From positions 1 through 7,098 of the forward strand of contig CALHBW010000399.1 in assembly GCA_937930625.1 (NCBI GenBank): a stretch of DNA of 7,098 nt, written 5' to 3'. A program made the translations under genes and the position numbers. The notes beneath the pieces were generated by a model. The model saw only the letters and a program-made list of their open reading frames with translations, had not been told where the DNA came from and did no database searches. Numbering within the stretch: the first letter of the stretch is position 1; the number at the start of each line of letters is the position of its first letter. This document shows, one piece after another, positions 1 to 5,719 of the stretch. This DNA comes from an uncultured Saprospiraceae bacterium. Lineage in GTDB: Bacteria > Bacteroidota > Bacteroidia > Chitinophagales > Saprospiraceae.

Positions 1-165
1 TTTGCCCAACTCATTTGCGTGGGGCGTACTCGTCTGACGAAGGTTGTGGCAAAATGCGGTGATTTGTCTTATAAAATAATCACACTGAATAAAAATATTC
101 GTCTGACGAGGTTTCATTTAGGCAAACTTAAACGGGTAGCCGACAAATCTTTAATTTCAAATTGA
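1..165 (+). other. Open stretch with duplicated TCGTCTGACGA motif; possible tail of an upstream ORF
   Basis: Frame 1 is open from the window edge to a TGA at 163-165 (54 codons), with no start codon that can be judged. The peptide is basic and contains RLTK and RLTR, both encoded by the same near-palindromic DNA motif TCGTCTGACGA at 30-40 and 99-109. An 8-bp inverted pair, gatttgtc (61-68) and gacaaatc (142-149), lies in the same stretch. It may be the end of a gene outside the window or a dispersed intergenic repeat that happens to be open. I do not recognise the peptide, and the shared motif favours repeat DNA over a conserved protein. Confidence 0.25.
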
Positions 166-220
166 ACTGAAAGCAATGAAGACCCTGTAATAACTGCTTT
201 ACAGGTTGACCGCGAATACT

Positions 221-332
221 GTAATGACTGCTTTAGCTGTCAAGTGGGTTAAATAAATATTTGTATATTATTGTTTTTGAATTAATTAAAAATAAAAATA
301 ATAATACACTTGACAGCTAAAGCAGTCATTAC
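221..332. repeat. Hairpin unit 1 of a 120-bp tandem array, perfect 26-bp arms
   Basis: The arms 221-246 and 307-332 are perfect reverse complements over 26 bp, enclosing a 60-bp AT-rich loop. The arm core is TTTAGCTGTCAAGT. The same core recurs at 352 and 729. The distance from 232 to 352 is 120 bp, and from 352 to 729 it is 120 bp once the inserted element and its target duplication are removed. The loops of units 1 and 2 align along their whole length, so this is a true tandem duplication. It could be an amplified MITE or a structured non-coding unit. No coding potential is visible. Confidence 0.85.
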
Positions 333-445
333 GGAGTTCCCGTCCAGCCTGTTTAGCTGTCAAGTAAAATGAAAAAATATTTATAAAGTATTGTTTTTAA
401 ATTTATTACAAATTTAAATAATGATATACTTGACAGCTAAAGCAG

Positions 446-692
446 CAATGTCATTTAGTTAAGAAGTGTTTTTACTGTTTTAATTAAATTAAAATATGTA
501 TTTTGTTCATGTTAAAATTTATTTTTTCTAAAATATCATTAAAAATAAATATTTATAGAATACGATAAATCACGTTTAGTAAACTTTGAAAGTTTACTAA
601 ACGTAGGGTTCGCATTATTTTAAAATTTATTCACATTACGAATTTAAAATTAAAATAATATTTATAAAAAATGACTTAACTAAATGACATTG
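446..692. mobile_element. Non-autonomous MITE-like element, 18-bp terminal inverted repeats, 10-bp target duplication
   Basis: The left end CAATGTCATTTAGTTAAG (446-463) is the perfect reverse complement of 675-692. The element is flanked by the direct repeat GCTAAAGCAG at 436-445 and 693-702. The empty site survives in the neighbouring unit at 316-325, where GCTAAAGCAG occurs once in the same context. The 247-bp element has no ORF, is very AT-rich, shows further imperfect complementarity inside the ends, and has a near-perfect palindrome near its middle. A 10-bp duplication would suit mobilisation by an IS4-type transposase, but I did not identify the family. Confidence 0.85.
572..604. repeat. 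16-bp palindrome with one-base centre inside the MITE
   Basis: ACGTTTAGTAAACTTT (572-587) and its exact reverse complement (589-604) are separated by a single G at 588. It lies close to the midpoint of the element at 446-692. On single-stranded DNA or RNA it would form a strong cruciform or hairpin tip for the fold-back element. It could also be a binding site or a nested insertion scar. Confidence 0.8.
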
Positions 693-728
693 GCTAAAGC
701 AGTCATTACGGAGTTCCCGTCCACTCTG

Positions 729-830
729 TTTAGCTGTCAAGTGAATGACAAAAGGTGTTATATAAGTAATTCATTTTAAATTAATTATAAAGTTTAAATA
801 GAAAATATTTGACAGCTAAAACAGTCATTG
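729..830. repeat. Hairpin unit 3 of the 120-bp array, diverged
   Basis: TTTAGCTGTCAA (729-740) pairs with TTGACAGCTAAA (809-820), a 12-bp perfect stem. The loop is AT-rich but more diverged than in units 1 and 2, and the arm-to-arm distance is 2 bp longer. The right flank (acagtcattgcag) is a decayed form of the gcagtcattacgg flank of unit 1. The array ends here; 831-942 holds nothing I can name. Confidence 0.75.
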
Positions 831-942
831 CAGTACATCCGGTAAAGTGTTTTTTTATGAAATTAAAAATTTGTCCTGTACCTTGTAAAGATTCAGGTTA
901 CATGGATTCCTTTTTTATTCGTAAATTTACCCTCTAAATAAT

Positions 943-1018
943 AATGAGTAAATGAATAGAAGAGTAAATGTACATATGACATTTACTCATTCACTCATAT
1001 ATTCATTTACTCATTTTT
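943..1018. repeat. 8-bp-period inverted repeat hairpin before the envelope gene
   Basis: The left arm reads as octamers aatgagta, aatgaata, gaagagta, aatgtaca from 943. The right arm reads atttactc, attcactc, atatattc, atttactc from 981. Positions 943-958 and 1000-1015 are perfect 16-bp complements, and 962-971 and 979-988 form a nested 10-bp stem. The final 19 bases (1000-1018) recur exactly at 4993-5011, upstream of the prsW-like gene. The hairpin ends about 24 bases before the ATG at 1042, so it may lie in the 5' leader. Confidence 0.8.
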
Positions 1019-1041
1019 TGTGCAAAAAACCATTATCAAGA

Positions 1042-3813
1042 ATGAAAAAATCATATTTACTGATTATACTGTTCGCTCTTTTTTCAAATATAATTAGCGC
1101 ACAACAAGATAGTTATAAATGGAAAGTTGGCTTTCATGCCGGTGGCATGGGCTATGTAGGCGACCTTAATACCCGCCTGATTAATCCACAAACGCAATGG
1201 CTGGCAGATCCGCTTGCAAATTTGCGTCCCTCCTTTGGACTGAGCCTCGAATATGCACCCGGCGCAAATTTTGGTCTGCGAGCTTTATGGAGCAATGGTC
1301 AATTTACAGCCAATGACCGTATTGTTAGCTTCAACAATAGCCTTCAAACAGATGAACCGAACTTTATGCGTGGGCTTAATGCGCGCACCAAGATTAATGA
1401 TTTAAACCTTATCGGTACATTTTATTTGCAACGCAGCCGCCCGACCAAGAAAAGAAGCCTTTCACCATACCTGATGATTGGTGCCGGAGTAACGAATTTT
1501 GAAGTATATGGCGATTTATTTTTTAATAATGATAGTCGCTATTATTATTGGAGTGATTTTACGGTTAGAAGCCATCCGCAAGGTACGCCTGAACCGGAAA
1601 ATGGAGGTGTTGTGTTACAAGATGGTAATTACGAAACCAATCTCACCGAATTGCAAACCGAGGATTTTGATTACGAAACTACTGTTGCAAATATTCCTCT
1701 TGGTTTAGGTTTCAAATGGCGATTGGCTGACAGATTGAGCCTTAATTTTGAAACACTTTGGCATTACACATTTACGGATTATCTGGATGATGTAAGCGGT
1801 GTATATATCATTGATTTTGACAATCCTTCTCCATTACAGTCCTTTGCTTCTAACCCCTCAAGTAGTCAAAATATCTGGCGTGGACGAGAAGAGGATAGAT
1901 TCAATGATTTGTATAGTTTCAATACCATCTCATTAAATTATAATTTTGGATATAGAAAAGATACACCCCGTCCAATTGATGAAATTGCCTATGGCAATGA
2001 CACCCGAACCATCAAAGAAGTAACCACTATCATTATCAATGAAGAAGGTGATACACTGAAAATCGAACAACAAATTCGTGAAGATGATGCCGAAGAAACG
2101 GCACGGTTGGAAGAATTAGGTGCAGAAAAAGAAACGGTAGTTGACGAGATAGCTATGTTGGAAGAACAACTTCGCGCGGCAGGTGAATTGCCGGAAGCAC
2201 CCGAAGTAGAAGTGGAAACTACAGAAGAAGTAGCGGTAGAAGCAGCAGAGCCTGAACTCTCCCGCCGCGAACGCAGACGTCTCGAAAGAGAAAGAGCAGA
2301 ACAAGAAATTGTAATAGAAGAACCGGAAACGTCTGCCGTAGAAGTAGTCGAAATGGAACAACCCGAAACGCCCGAAACAGAAGTTGTGGTAGAGCCTGAA
2401 ACGACTATGACAGATACAAATATAGAACTTCCCGAAACGCCCGATGCGGGGGGTGTCGTTACAGAGCCAAATGTTGCGGAAGGAGACCGCCCTGCCCGTC
2501 CTGATCGCCCGGATATTAGTCTTGGTGATGAAGTGGTAGAAGAGGTAGTCATAGAAGTTGAAATGCCGGACGCAGAGGCAGAAGTACCTGATACAGAAGT
2601 CGAAGTGGAAGTTCCTGAAACTCGCCAGAGTCGCCGCGAACGCAGACGCAATCGTAATAAGGTCAATGAAGATATTGTTATCGAAAAACCCGAAGAACCT
2701 TCCGTAGAAATTGTTGTAGGAGAAAATATCACAATAGAATTGCCGGAAGAAGTAGAGATAGAGCAACCTGAAACTCCTATGATGGAAGTTGAAGTAGAGA
2801 CACCTGAAACACCCGTCGTTGAGGTAGAGGTAGAGATGCCTGAAACGCCGGAAGTAGAGATTGAAGTAGGGCAACCCGAAACTCCTGTTGTGGAAGTTGA
2901 AATAGAGACACCTGAAACACCTACCGTTGAGGTAGAGGTAGAGATGCCTGAAACGCCCGTTGTGGAAGTCGAAGTAGAAACACCTGAAACTCCTGTAGTA
3001 GAAGTTGAGGTAGAAATGCCGGAAGTACCTGAAGTTGAGGTTGAAGTGGAACAACCCGAAGCTCCCGTGGTAGAAGTCGAAGTAGAGATGCCCGAAACAC
3101 CGGAAGTTGAGGTCAAAGTATCAACATCGGAGGTAGCTATTGAAACAGAAAATACTGAAGTAGAGGAAGTCACTAAAAAAGTACTCACACGCCGCGACCG
3201 CAGACGTATGCGTCGCAACCCGCCGGATGTCAATAAGGATGTTGAGATAGACAGTGAAGCCGCTAAAGTATCTGAAGAAGTAATGGCAACGGTGCCCGAA
3301 GAACCTGTTGAAGAACCAGCAGTAGAGGTGGAAACACCCGAAGTACCTGCGACAGAAAATAGCGAAGAAATCGCCGTAGAAACTCCAACCGCAGAACAAC
3401 CGACACCTTCATCAAGACCTACACGCGAAGGTGCGCTTGACCCGAAAATCAGCTCACCATCTGCCATCAGTTTTAATACAATAGACGATGCGCGCAAAGC
3501 CTACAACGGGTTTTATGTTCCATTTGAAGATGAGGCATATTATGTCACAAAAGAATTATATACGGAATTAGATGCGATAGTTCGCACAATGAATCGCTTT
3601 CCCTCATTGCGCGTGACTTTGCAAGGACACACCTCCGAGCAGGAAGGTATCAGCTTTGTACATCAGGAAATTACGCGTAAGCGTATTCACTATATACAAA
3701 ATTATCTGGTCACAAAAGGTGTTGCCTTAAATCGCATTCGCCTCGCTTTCTTCGATGATATTGCCAATATTAACGAAGCAAATAAACAGCAAATTGATGT
3801 GATGATGAATTGA
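1042..3813 (+). CDS. Outer-membrane barrel protein with Glu/Val/Pro repeat stalk and OmpA-like C-terminal domain
   Basis: A 923-residue predicted envelope protein. Residues 1-20 are a signal peptide (MKK, hydrophobic core, ISA before QQ). Residues about 22-306 look like a Bacteroidota beta-barrel of the DUF6089/OmpA type (GGMGYVGDLN near the start, closing strand ISLNYNFGYR). A short Glu-rich coiled coil follows (about 340-385), then an acidic stalk to about residue 800. The stalk contains ten 12-residue repeats (575-694) and three basic boxes (RRERRR at 408-413 and 531-536, RRDRRR at 717-722). The C-terminus resembles an OmpA peptidoglycan-binding domain with GHTS at 862-865 and R881. By family it should link outer membrane and cell wall; I infer that the stalk spans the periplasm. 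An in-frame ATG at 952 exists, but its extension lies in the hairpin repeat and would bury the signal peptide, so 1042 is preferred. No clear Shine-Dalgarno site is present. Confidence 0.85.
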   Translation: MKKSYLLIILFALFSNIISAQQDSYKWKVGFHAGGMGYVGDLNTRLINPQTQWLADPLANLRPSFGLSLEYAPGANFGLRALWSNGQFTANDRIVSFNNSLQTDEPNFMRGLNARTKINDLNLIGTFYLQRSRPTKKRSLSPYLMIGAGVTNFEVYGDLFFNNDSRYYYWSDFTVRSHPQGTPEPENGGVVLQDGNYETNLTELQTEDFDYETTVANIPLGLGFKWRLADRLSLNFETLWHYTFTDYLDDVSGVYIIDFDNPSPLQSFASNPSSSQNIWRGREEDRFNDLYSFNTISLNYNFGYRKDTPRPIDEIAYGNDTRTIKEVTTIIINEEGDTLKIEQQIREDDAEETARLEELGAEKETVVDEIAMLEEQLRAAGELPEAPEVEVETTEEVAVEAAEPELSRRERRRLERERAEQEIVIEEPETSAVEVVEMEQPETPETEVVVEPETTMTDTNIELPETPDAGGVVTEPNVAEGDRPARPDRPDISLGDEVVEEVVIEVEMPDAEAEVPDTEVEVEVPETRQSRRERRRNRNKVNEDIVIEKPEEPSVEIVVGENITIELPEEVEIEQPETPMMEVEVETPETPVVEVEVEMPETPEVEIEVGQPETPVVEVEIETPETPTVEVEVEMPETPVVEVEVETPETPVVEVEVEMPEVPEVEVEVEQPEAPVVEVEVEMPETPEVEVKVSTSEVAIETENTEVEEVTKKVLTRRDRRRMRRNPPDVNKDVEIDSEAAKVSEEVMATVPEEPVEEPAVEVETPEVPATENSEEIAVETPTAEQPTPSSRPTREGALDPKISSPSAISFNTIDDARKAYNGFYVPFEDEAYYVTKELYTELDAIVRTMNRFPSLRVTLQGHTSEQEGISFVHQEITRKRIHYIQNYLVTKGVALNRIRLAFFDDIANINEANKQQIDVMMN
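2263..2279 (+). repeat. Basic box 1, coding repeat cgccgcgaacgcagacg
   Basis: Encodes the arginine cluster SRRERRR at residues 407-413. The same 17 bases recur exactly at 2632-2648 and with one change at 3190-3206. All three are followed by an acidic segment with an isoleucine/valine-glutamate motif (EIVIEEPE, DIVIEKPE, DVEIDSEA). The stalk is thus built from three larger modules, each opening with a basic box. Confidence 0.8.
2632..2648 (+). repeat. Basic box 2, identical 17-bp copy
   Basis: Encodes the arginine run of SRRERRR at residues 530-536. Identical in DNA to the copy at 2263-2279 over 17 bp, while the bases outside differ. It is followed by NEDIVIEKPE, then leads into the 12-residue repeat block. 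Confidence 0.8.
2764..3123 (+). repeat. Ten 36-bp units encoding 12-residue PETPxVEVEVE repeats
   Basis: Ten contiguous in-frame units, residues 575-694, follow the pattern [Q/T/M]PE[T/V/A]P[V/E/T]VEVEVE. First residues run Q,T,M,Q,T,M,T,M,Q,M. Units 1-3 and 4-6 form a 108-bp higher-order duplication: units 2 and 5 differ at 3 of 36 bases, units 1 and 4 at 5 of 36. Elsewhere valine and glutamate codons vary synonymously, suggesting an older array kept for its protein. Alternating Val-Glu favours extended strands, with PETP as turns or spacers. Confidence 0.9.
3190..3206 (+). repeat. Basic box 3, one-base variant
   Basis: Encodes RRDRRR at residues 717-722, differing from the other two copies by a single base that changes Glu to Asp. 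It is followed by a further basic run (MRRNPP), then VNKDVEIDSE, paralleling VNEDIVIEKP after box 2. It marks the third and last module of the stalk, before the OmpA-like domain. Confidence 0.75.
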
Positions 3814-3910
3814 CGAATTGACGAGTTGACGAATTGACGAGTTGATGTGCTGACGTAATTTAGTTTTCGCTACGCGAAAATACATCAACTCATCAACTCG
3901 TCAACCCGTC
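3811..3910. repeat. 8-bp-period inverted repeat between convergent genes
   Basis: From the TGA stop of the envelope gene the DNA reads in octamers: tgacgaat, tgacgagt, tgacgaat, tgacgagt, tgatgtgc, tgacgtaa (3811-3858). The first 16 bp are repeated exactly (3811-3826, 3827-3842). The right arm (3881-3910) is the complementary set. Positions 3834-3847 pair perfectly with 3891-3904, and the stem extends to 3828-3910 with two mismatches. The repeat includes the stop codons of both genes and the last codons of the lipid kinase. Confidence 0.85.
3864..3880. terminator. Possible bidirectional terminator hairpin
   Basis: TTTTCGC (3864-3870), loop TAC, GCGAAAA (3874-3880) form a 7-bp stem at the tip of the larger inverted repeat between two convergent genes. 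The position suits a shared terminator. There is no U-run directly after the stem on either strand, so a canonical intrinsic terminator is not shown. Confidence 0.35.
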
Positions 3911-4824
3911 AGCACCCTCAAAGCTTTCTCCAGTAAAGTAAATTCTACGGGCGTACTGCCAAGAAATTCGCCATCCACTTCTAATAGGATGGGTTCATTA
4001 TCTGCGGCTTCTACGCGGACGGATTTGGCGTGGTAAAGATCCACCTTTGGGTGTTTACCTGCTTTGCCATTATAGAGTAGGGGAGTGGCGCGAACGACCT
4101 CGAGATTGCTCAAATTTCGTGCAAGGGTAAGTGCAAATTGACCGTCATTCGGAATAGAGTGGGGGACAAGTTGCATACCGCCACCGGAGTAGCGACATAC
4201 ACCGACATTGACCAAATAATAATTATCTTCATCCGTTTTTCCATCAAAAAAAACACGTCCGCGAGGCGCGACAAAATCACGCAAACAACTGAACAACAGG
4301 TATAAGTACAAGATTTTATTACTGGCAAAAATCCCTCTGTCCTCAGAAGCTTTCGTACAAATAGCATCGTAAGACATACCCGCCACATTCATAAAGTAAC
4401 GTTCCTTTTGCTCCCCCTCGATGGTCGTGTAATTTGCCAAGCCCACATCTTGCAGCGTTGTTTTTCCGGCTTTGATGACTTGGATGGCTTTTCGTGTATT
4501 TTTCGGAATTTTATGGGTACGAATCCAGTCATTGCCCGTACCAAAAGGAATAACGCCATAAGTGACGTCACCTGCCGACGCATTACTTTGCATGATACCG
4601 TTGAGGATTTCGTTATTTGTACCATCGCCGCCTACGCCAATGATACGACGACAGCCTTGTTCGATGATTTTGCAGGCGATATTGGTGGCATCACCGCGCG
4701 TAGCAGTTGCACTATAATCAAATTCAATACCTGCCTCTTGCAACAGACCGCTGATACGCGTCCATTGCTTTCCTGCCCGACCATTTCCGGCAGCAGGATT
4801 CAGGATAACATGCCAAGGATTCAT
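3901..4824 (-). CDS. Diacylglycerol kinase family lipid kinase (YegS/BmrU-like)
   Basis: A 307-residue protein of normal length for the bacterial DAGK-catalytic family, which transfers the ATP gamma-phosphate to diacylglycerol or related lipids at the inner face of the membrane. Visible motifs are NPAAGNGRAGK (9-19, nucleotide-binding loop), GGDGTNNE (65-72, the family signature), PFGTGNDW (93-100), GGGMQLVP (214-221), DGQF (227-230) and EVDGE (282-286). All expected blocks are present and in order, so it should be active. The substrate cannot be told: diacylglycerol, a sphingoid base or another lipid. A TTG 48 bases upstream (4872) would add 16 residues but overlaps the promoter core, so the ATG at 4824 is chosen. 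Its last codons lie in the intergenic inverted repeat. It is convergent with the envelope gene and divergent from the protease gene. Confidence 0.92.
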   Translation of the reverse strand: MNPWHVILNPAAGNGRAGKQWTRISGLLQEAGIEFDYSATATRGDATNIACKIIEQGCRRIIGVGGDGTNNEILNGIMQSNASAGDVTYGVIPFGTGNDWIRTHKIPKNTRKAIQVIKAGKTTLQDVGLANYTTIEGEQKERYFMNVAGMSYDAICTKASEDRGIFASNKILYLYLLFSCLRDFVAPRGRVFFDGKTDEDNYYLVNVGVCRYSGGGMQLVPHSIPNDGQFALTLARNLSNLEVVRATPLLYNGKAGKHPKVDLYHAKSVRVEAADNEPILLEVDGEFLGSTPVEFTLLEKALRVLTG

Positions 4825-4873
4825 AGTATAAGTTTGAAGAGACAGGTCGTGACCCGCCCCGTACAAGGGCAAA

Positions 4874-4881
4874 CAAATGTA
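4874..4881 (-). promoter_or_regulatory. Bacteroidota -7 element TACATTTG for the lipid kinase gene
   Basis: On the minus strand the bases read TACATTTG, a full match to the TAnnTTTG core of Bacteroidota housekeeping promoters, about 50 bases upstream of the ATG at 4824. No convincing TTTG or TTG element lies 19-21 bases further upstream; that position falls at the edge of the 8-bp-period repeat. Confidence 0.5.
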
Positions 4882-4901
4882 TGTTTTTTTGTGCTTACAT
4901 T

Positions 4902-5011
4902 GAAATGAGTAGATGAGTAAATGATGAAATGAGTAAATGTTTTTACGACATCTAAGCTCAAATACATTATTTCATCTACTCATTTATTCATCTATTCATT
5001 TACTCATTTTT
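4902..5011. repeat. 8-bp-period inverted repeat between divergent genes
   Basis: The left arm reads gaaatgag, tagatgag, taaatgat, gaaatgag, taaatgtt (4902-4941). The right arm is complementary octamers such as tactcatt, tattcatc and tattcatt (to 5011). Perfect pairings include 4903-4916 with 4972-4985 (14 bp) and 4927-4939 with 4997-5009 (13 bp). These two cross, so the arms can pair in alternative registers. The last 19 bases equal 1000-1018, placing this in the same family as the hairpin before the envelope gene. Confidence 0.8.
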
Positions 5012-5014
5012 ACC

Positions 5015-5022
5015 TATCTTTA
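5015..5022 (+). promoter_or_regulatory. Possible -7 element TATCTTTA for the prsW-like gene
   Basis: TATCTTTA matches TAnnTTTG at all but the last position and ends only four bases before the ATG at 5027. If used, the mRNA would have almost no leader. No -33 element is apparent in the repeat DNA upstream. Confidence 0.35.
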
Positions 5023-5026
5023 CACA

Positions 5027-5719
5027 ATGACGGTGACGCAAATACTACTTTTCTTGCTCGCTATTTTTCCCGGCTTGTTGATTAGTTATCTGATTTACAG
5101 ACTGGATAGATATGAGAAAGAGCCTTGGTGGCAACTCACCATTTGCTTCGTTTTAGGGGCGAGTATGGTGTGGATAGCATATCACGTCGAACGAATGTTG
5201 GGAAACAGTGCATACACCATGACGGTGGATATGCCCAGCATTGTATTTACCTTATTGGATGCTTTTGTGGTGGTGGCTTTTACCGAAGAAATATTGAAAT
5301 TCGCGGTATTACGCGGTTATATTTTTCGTGAAGAATCATTTAATGAACCAATGGACGGGATAGTATATGCGGTATTGGTGGCAATGGGGTTTGCGACTGC
5401 CGAAAATATACAGTATGTCATGGAAGGCGGTTGGGAAACGGGTTTGGTGCGGATGTTTACGGCAGTGCCGGCACATGGAATGTTGGCAGTGATTATGGGC
5501 TATTTTTTGGGTATCGCCAAATTTGAATCTTATGACCGTCCGCGCCTTTATTTTCGGGGTGTCGCACTGGCGGTATTGGGGCATGGAGCATACGATTTCT
5601 TTATTTTACAACAGTTTTATCCGGCATTGGCGGGGCTGGCACTTGTCCTACTTATCTTAGGCTATCGCCTATCTTACAAATTGATACGACTACATCAAGA
5701 TGATTCGCCTTTTAAGTGA
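5027..5719 (+). CDS. PrsW-family glutamic-type intramembrane protease
   Basis: A 230-residue polytopic membrane protein. Family hallmarks are visible: YEKEP after the first membrane segment (29-33), EEILK with the paired glutamates E87-E88 (87-91), FATAEN (122-127), a membrane histidine at H150 in AHGMLAVIMGY, and HGAYD (186-190). These glutamates and histidines form the proposed active site. PrsW of Bacillus subtilis cleaves the anti-sigma factor RsiW within the membrane, and the family is related to CAAX-type proteases. The substrate here is unknown and no sigma/anti-sigma pair is in the window. An upstream in-frame ATG at 4937 would add 30 residues encoded by the octamer repeat; the ATG at 5027 lies just after the promoter-like core and starts the first membrane helix, so it is preferred. 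The C-terminus is a short basic/polar tail. Confidence 0.88.
   Translation: MTVTQILLFLLAIFPGLLISYLIYRLDRYEKEPWWQLTICFVLGASMVWIAYHVERMLGNSAYTMTVDMPSIVFTLLDAFVVVAFTEEILKFAVLRGYIFREESFNEPMDGIVYAVLVAMGFATAENIQYVMEGGWETGLVRMFTAVPAHGMLAVIMGYFLGIAKFESYDRPRLYFRGVALAVLGHGAYDFFILQQFYPALAGLALVLLILGYRLSYKLIRLHQDDSPFK

Larger units (their letters stand above)
352..728. repeat. Hairpin unit 2 of the 120-bp array, split by an insertion
   Basis: The left arm is TTTAGCTGTCAAGTA (352-366) and its perfect 15-bp complement is 427-441. The unit continues to 445, is broken by the element at 446-692, and resumes after the duplicated target. Removing 257 bp (247-bp element plus one 10-bp target copy) leaves 94 + 26 = 120 bp, the exact array period. 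The segment 317-365 of unit 1 and 694-742 here match at 47 of 49 positions, covering the spacer that joins neighbouring units. Confidence 0.8.

Noticed and set aside
221..830. CRISPR array as an explanation for the regular repeats
   Set aside because: The repeats are inverted within each unit, the period is 120 bp, and the loops are homologous rather than unique spacers.
857..937. 26-codon ORF with a CPVPC segment between the hairpin array and the envelope gene
   Set aside because: It is too short to judge, lacks a visible ribosome site, and has no supporting context beyond position.
2116..3054. 312-codon minus-strand ORF rich in Phe, Tyr and Arg
   Set aside because: Another frame of the same purine-rich repeat; its composition follows from the repeat alone.
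1989..3497. 502-codon minus-strand ORF rich in Ser, Thr and Gly, looking like an adhesin
   Set aside because: It is the antisense shadow of the Glu/Val/Pro repeat region: GAA, GTA and CCT codons reversed give Ser/Thr/Gly-type repeats. It has no signal peptide and lies wholly inside a well-supported gene.
4408..4908. 166-codon plus-strand ORF opposite the lipid kinase
   Set aside because: It overlaps the conserved kinase motifs in antisense and shows no recognisable domain.
5336..5584. 82-codon minus-strand ORF inside the protease gene
   Set aside because: It is antisense to the conserved PrsW motifs and shows no family features of its own.
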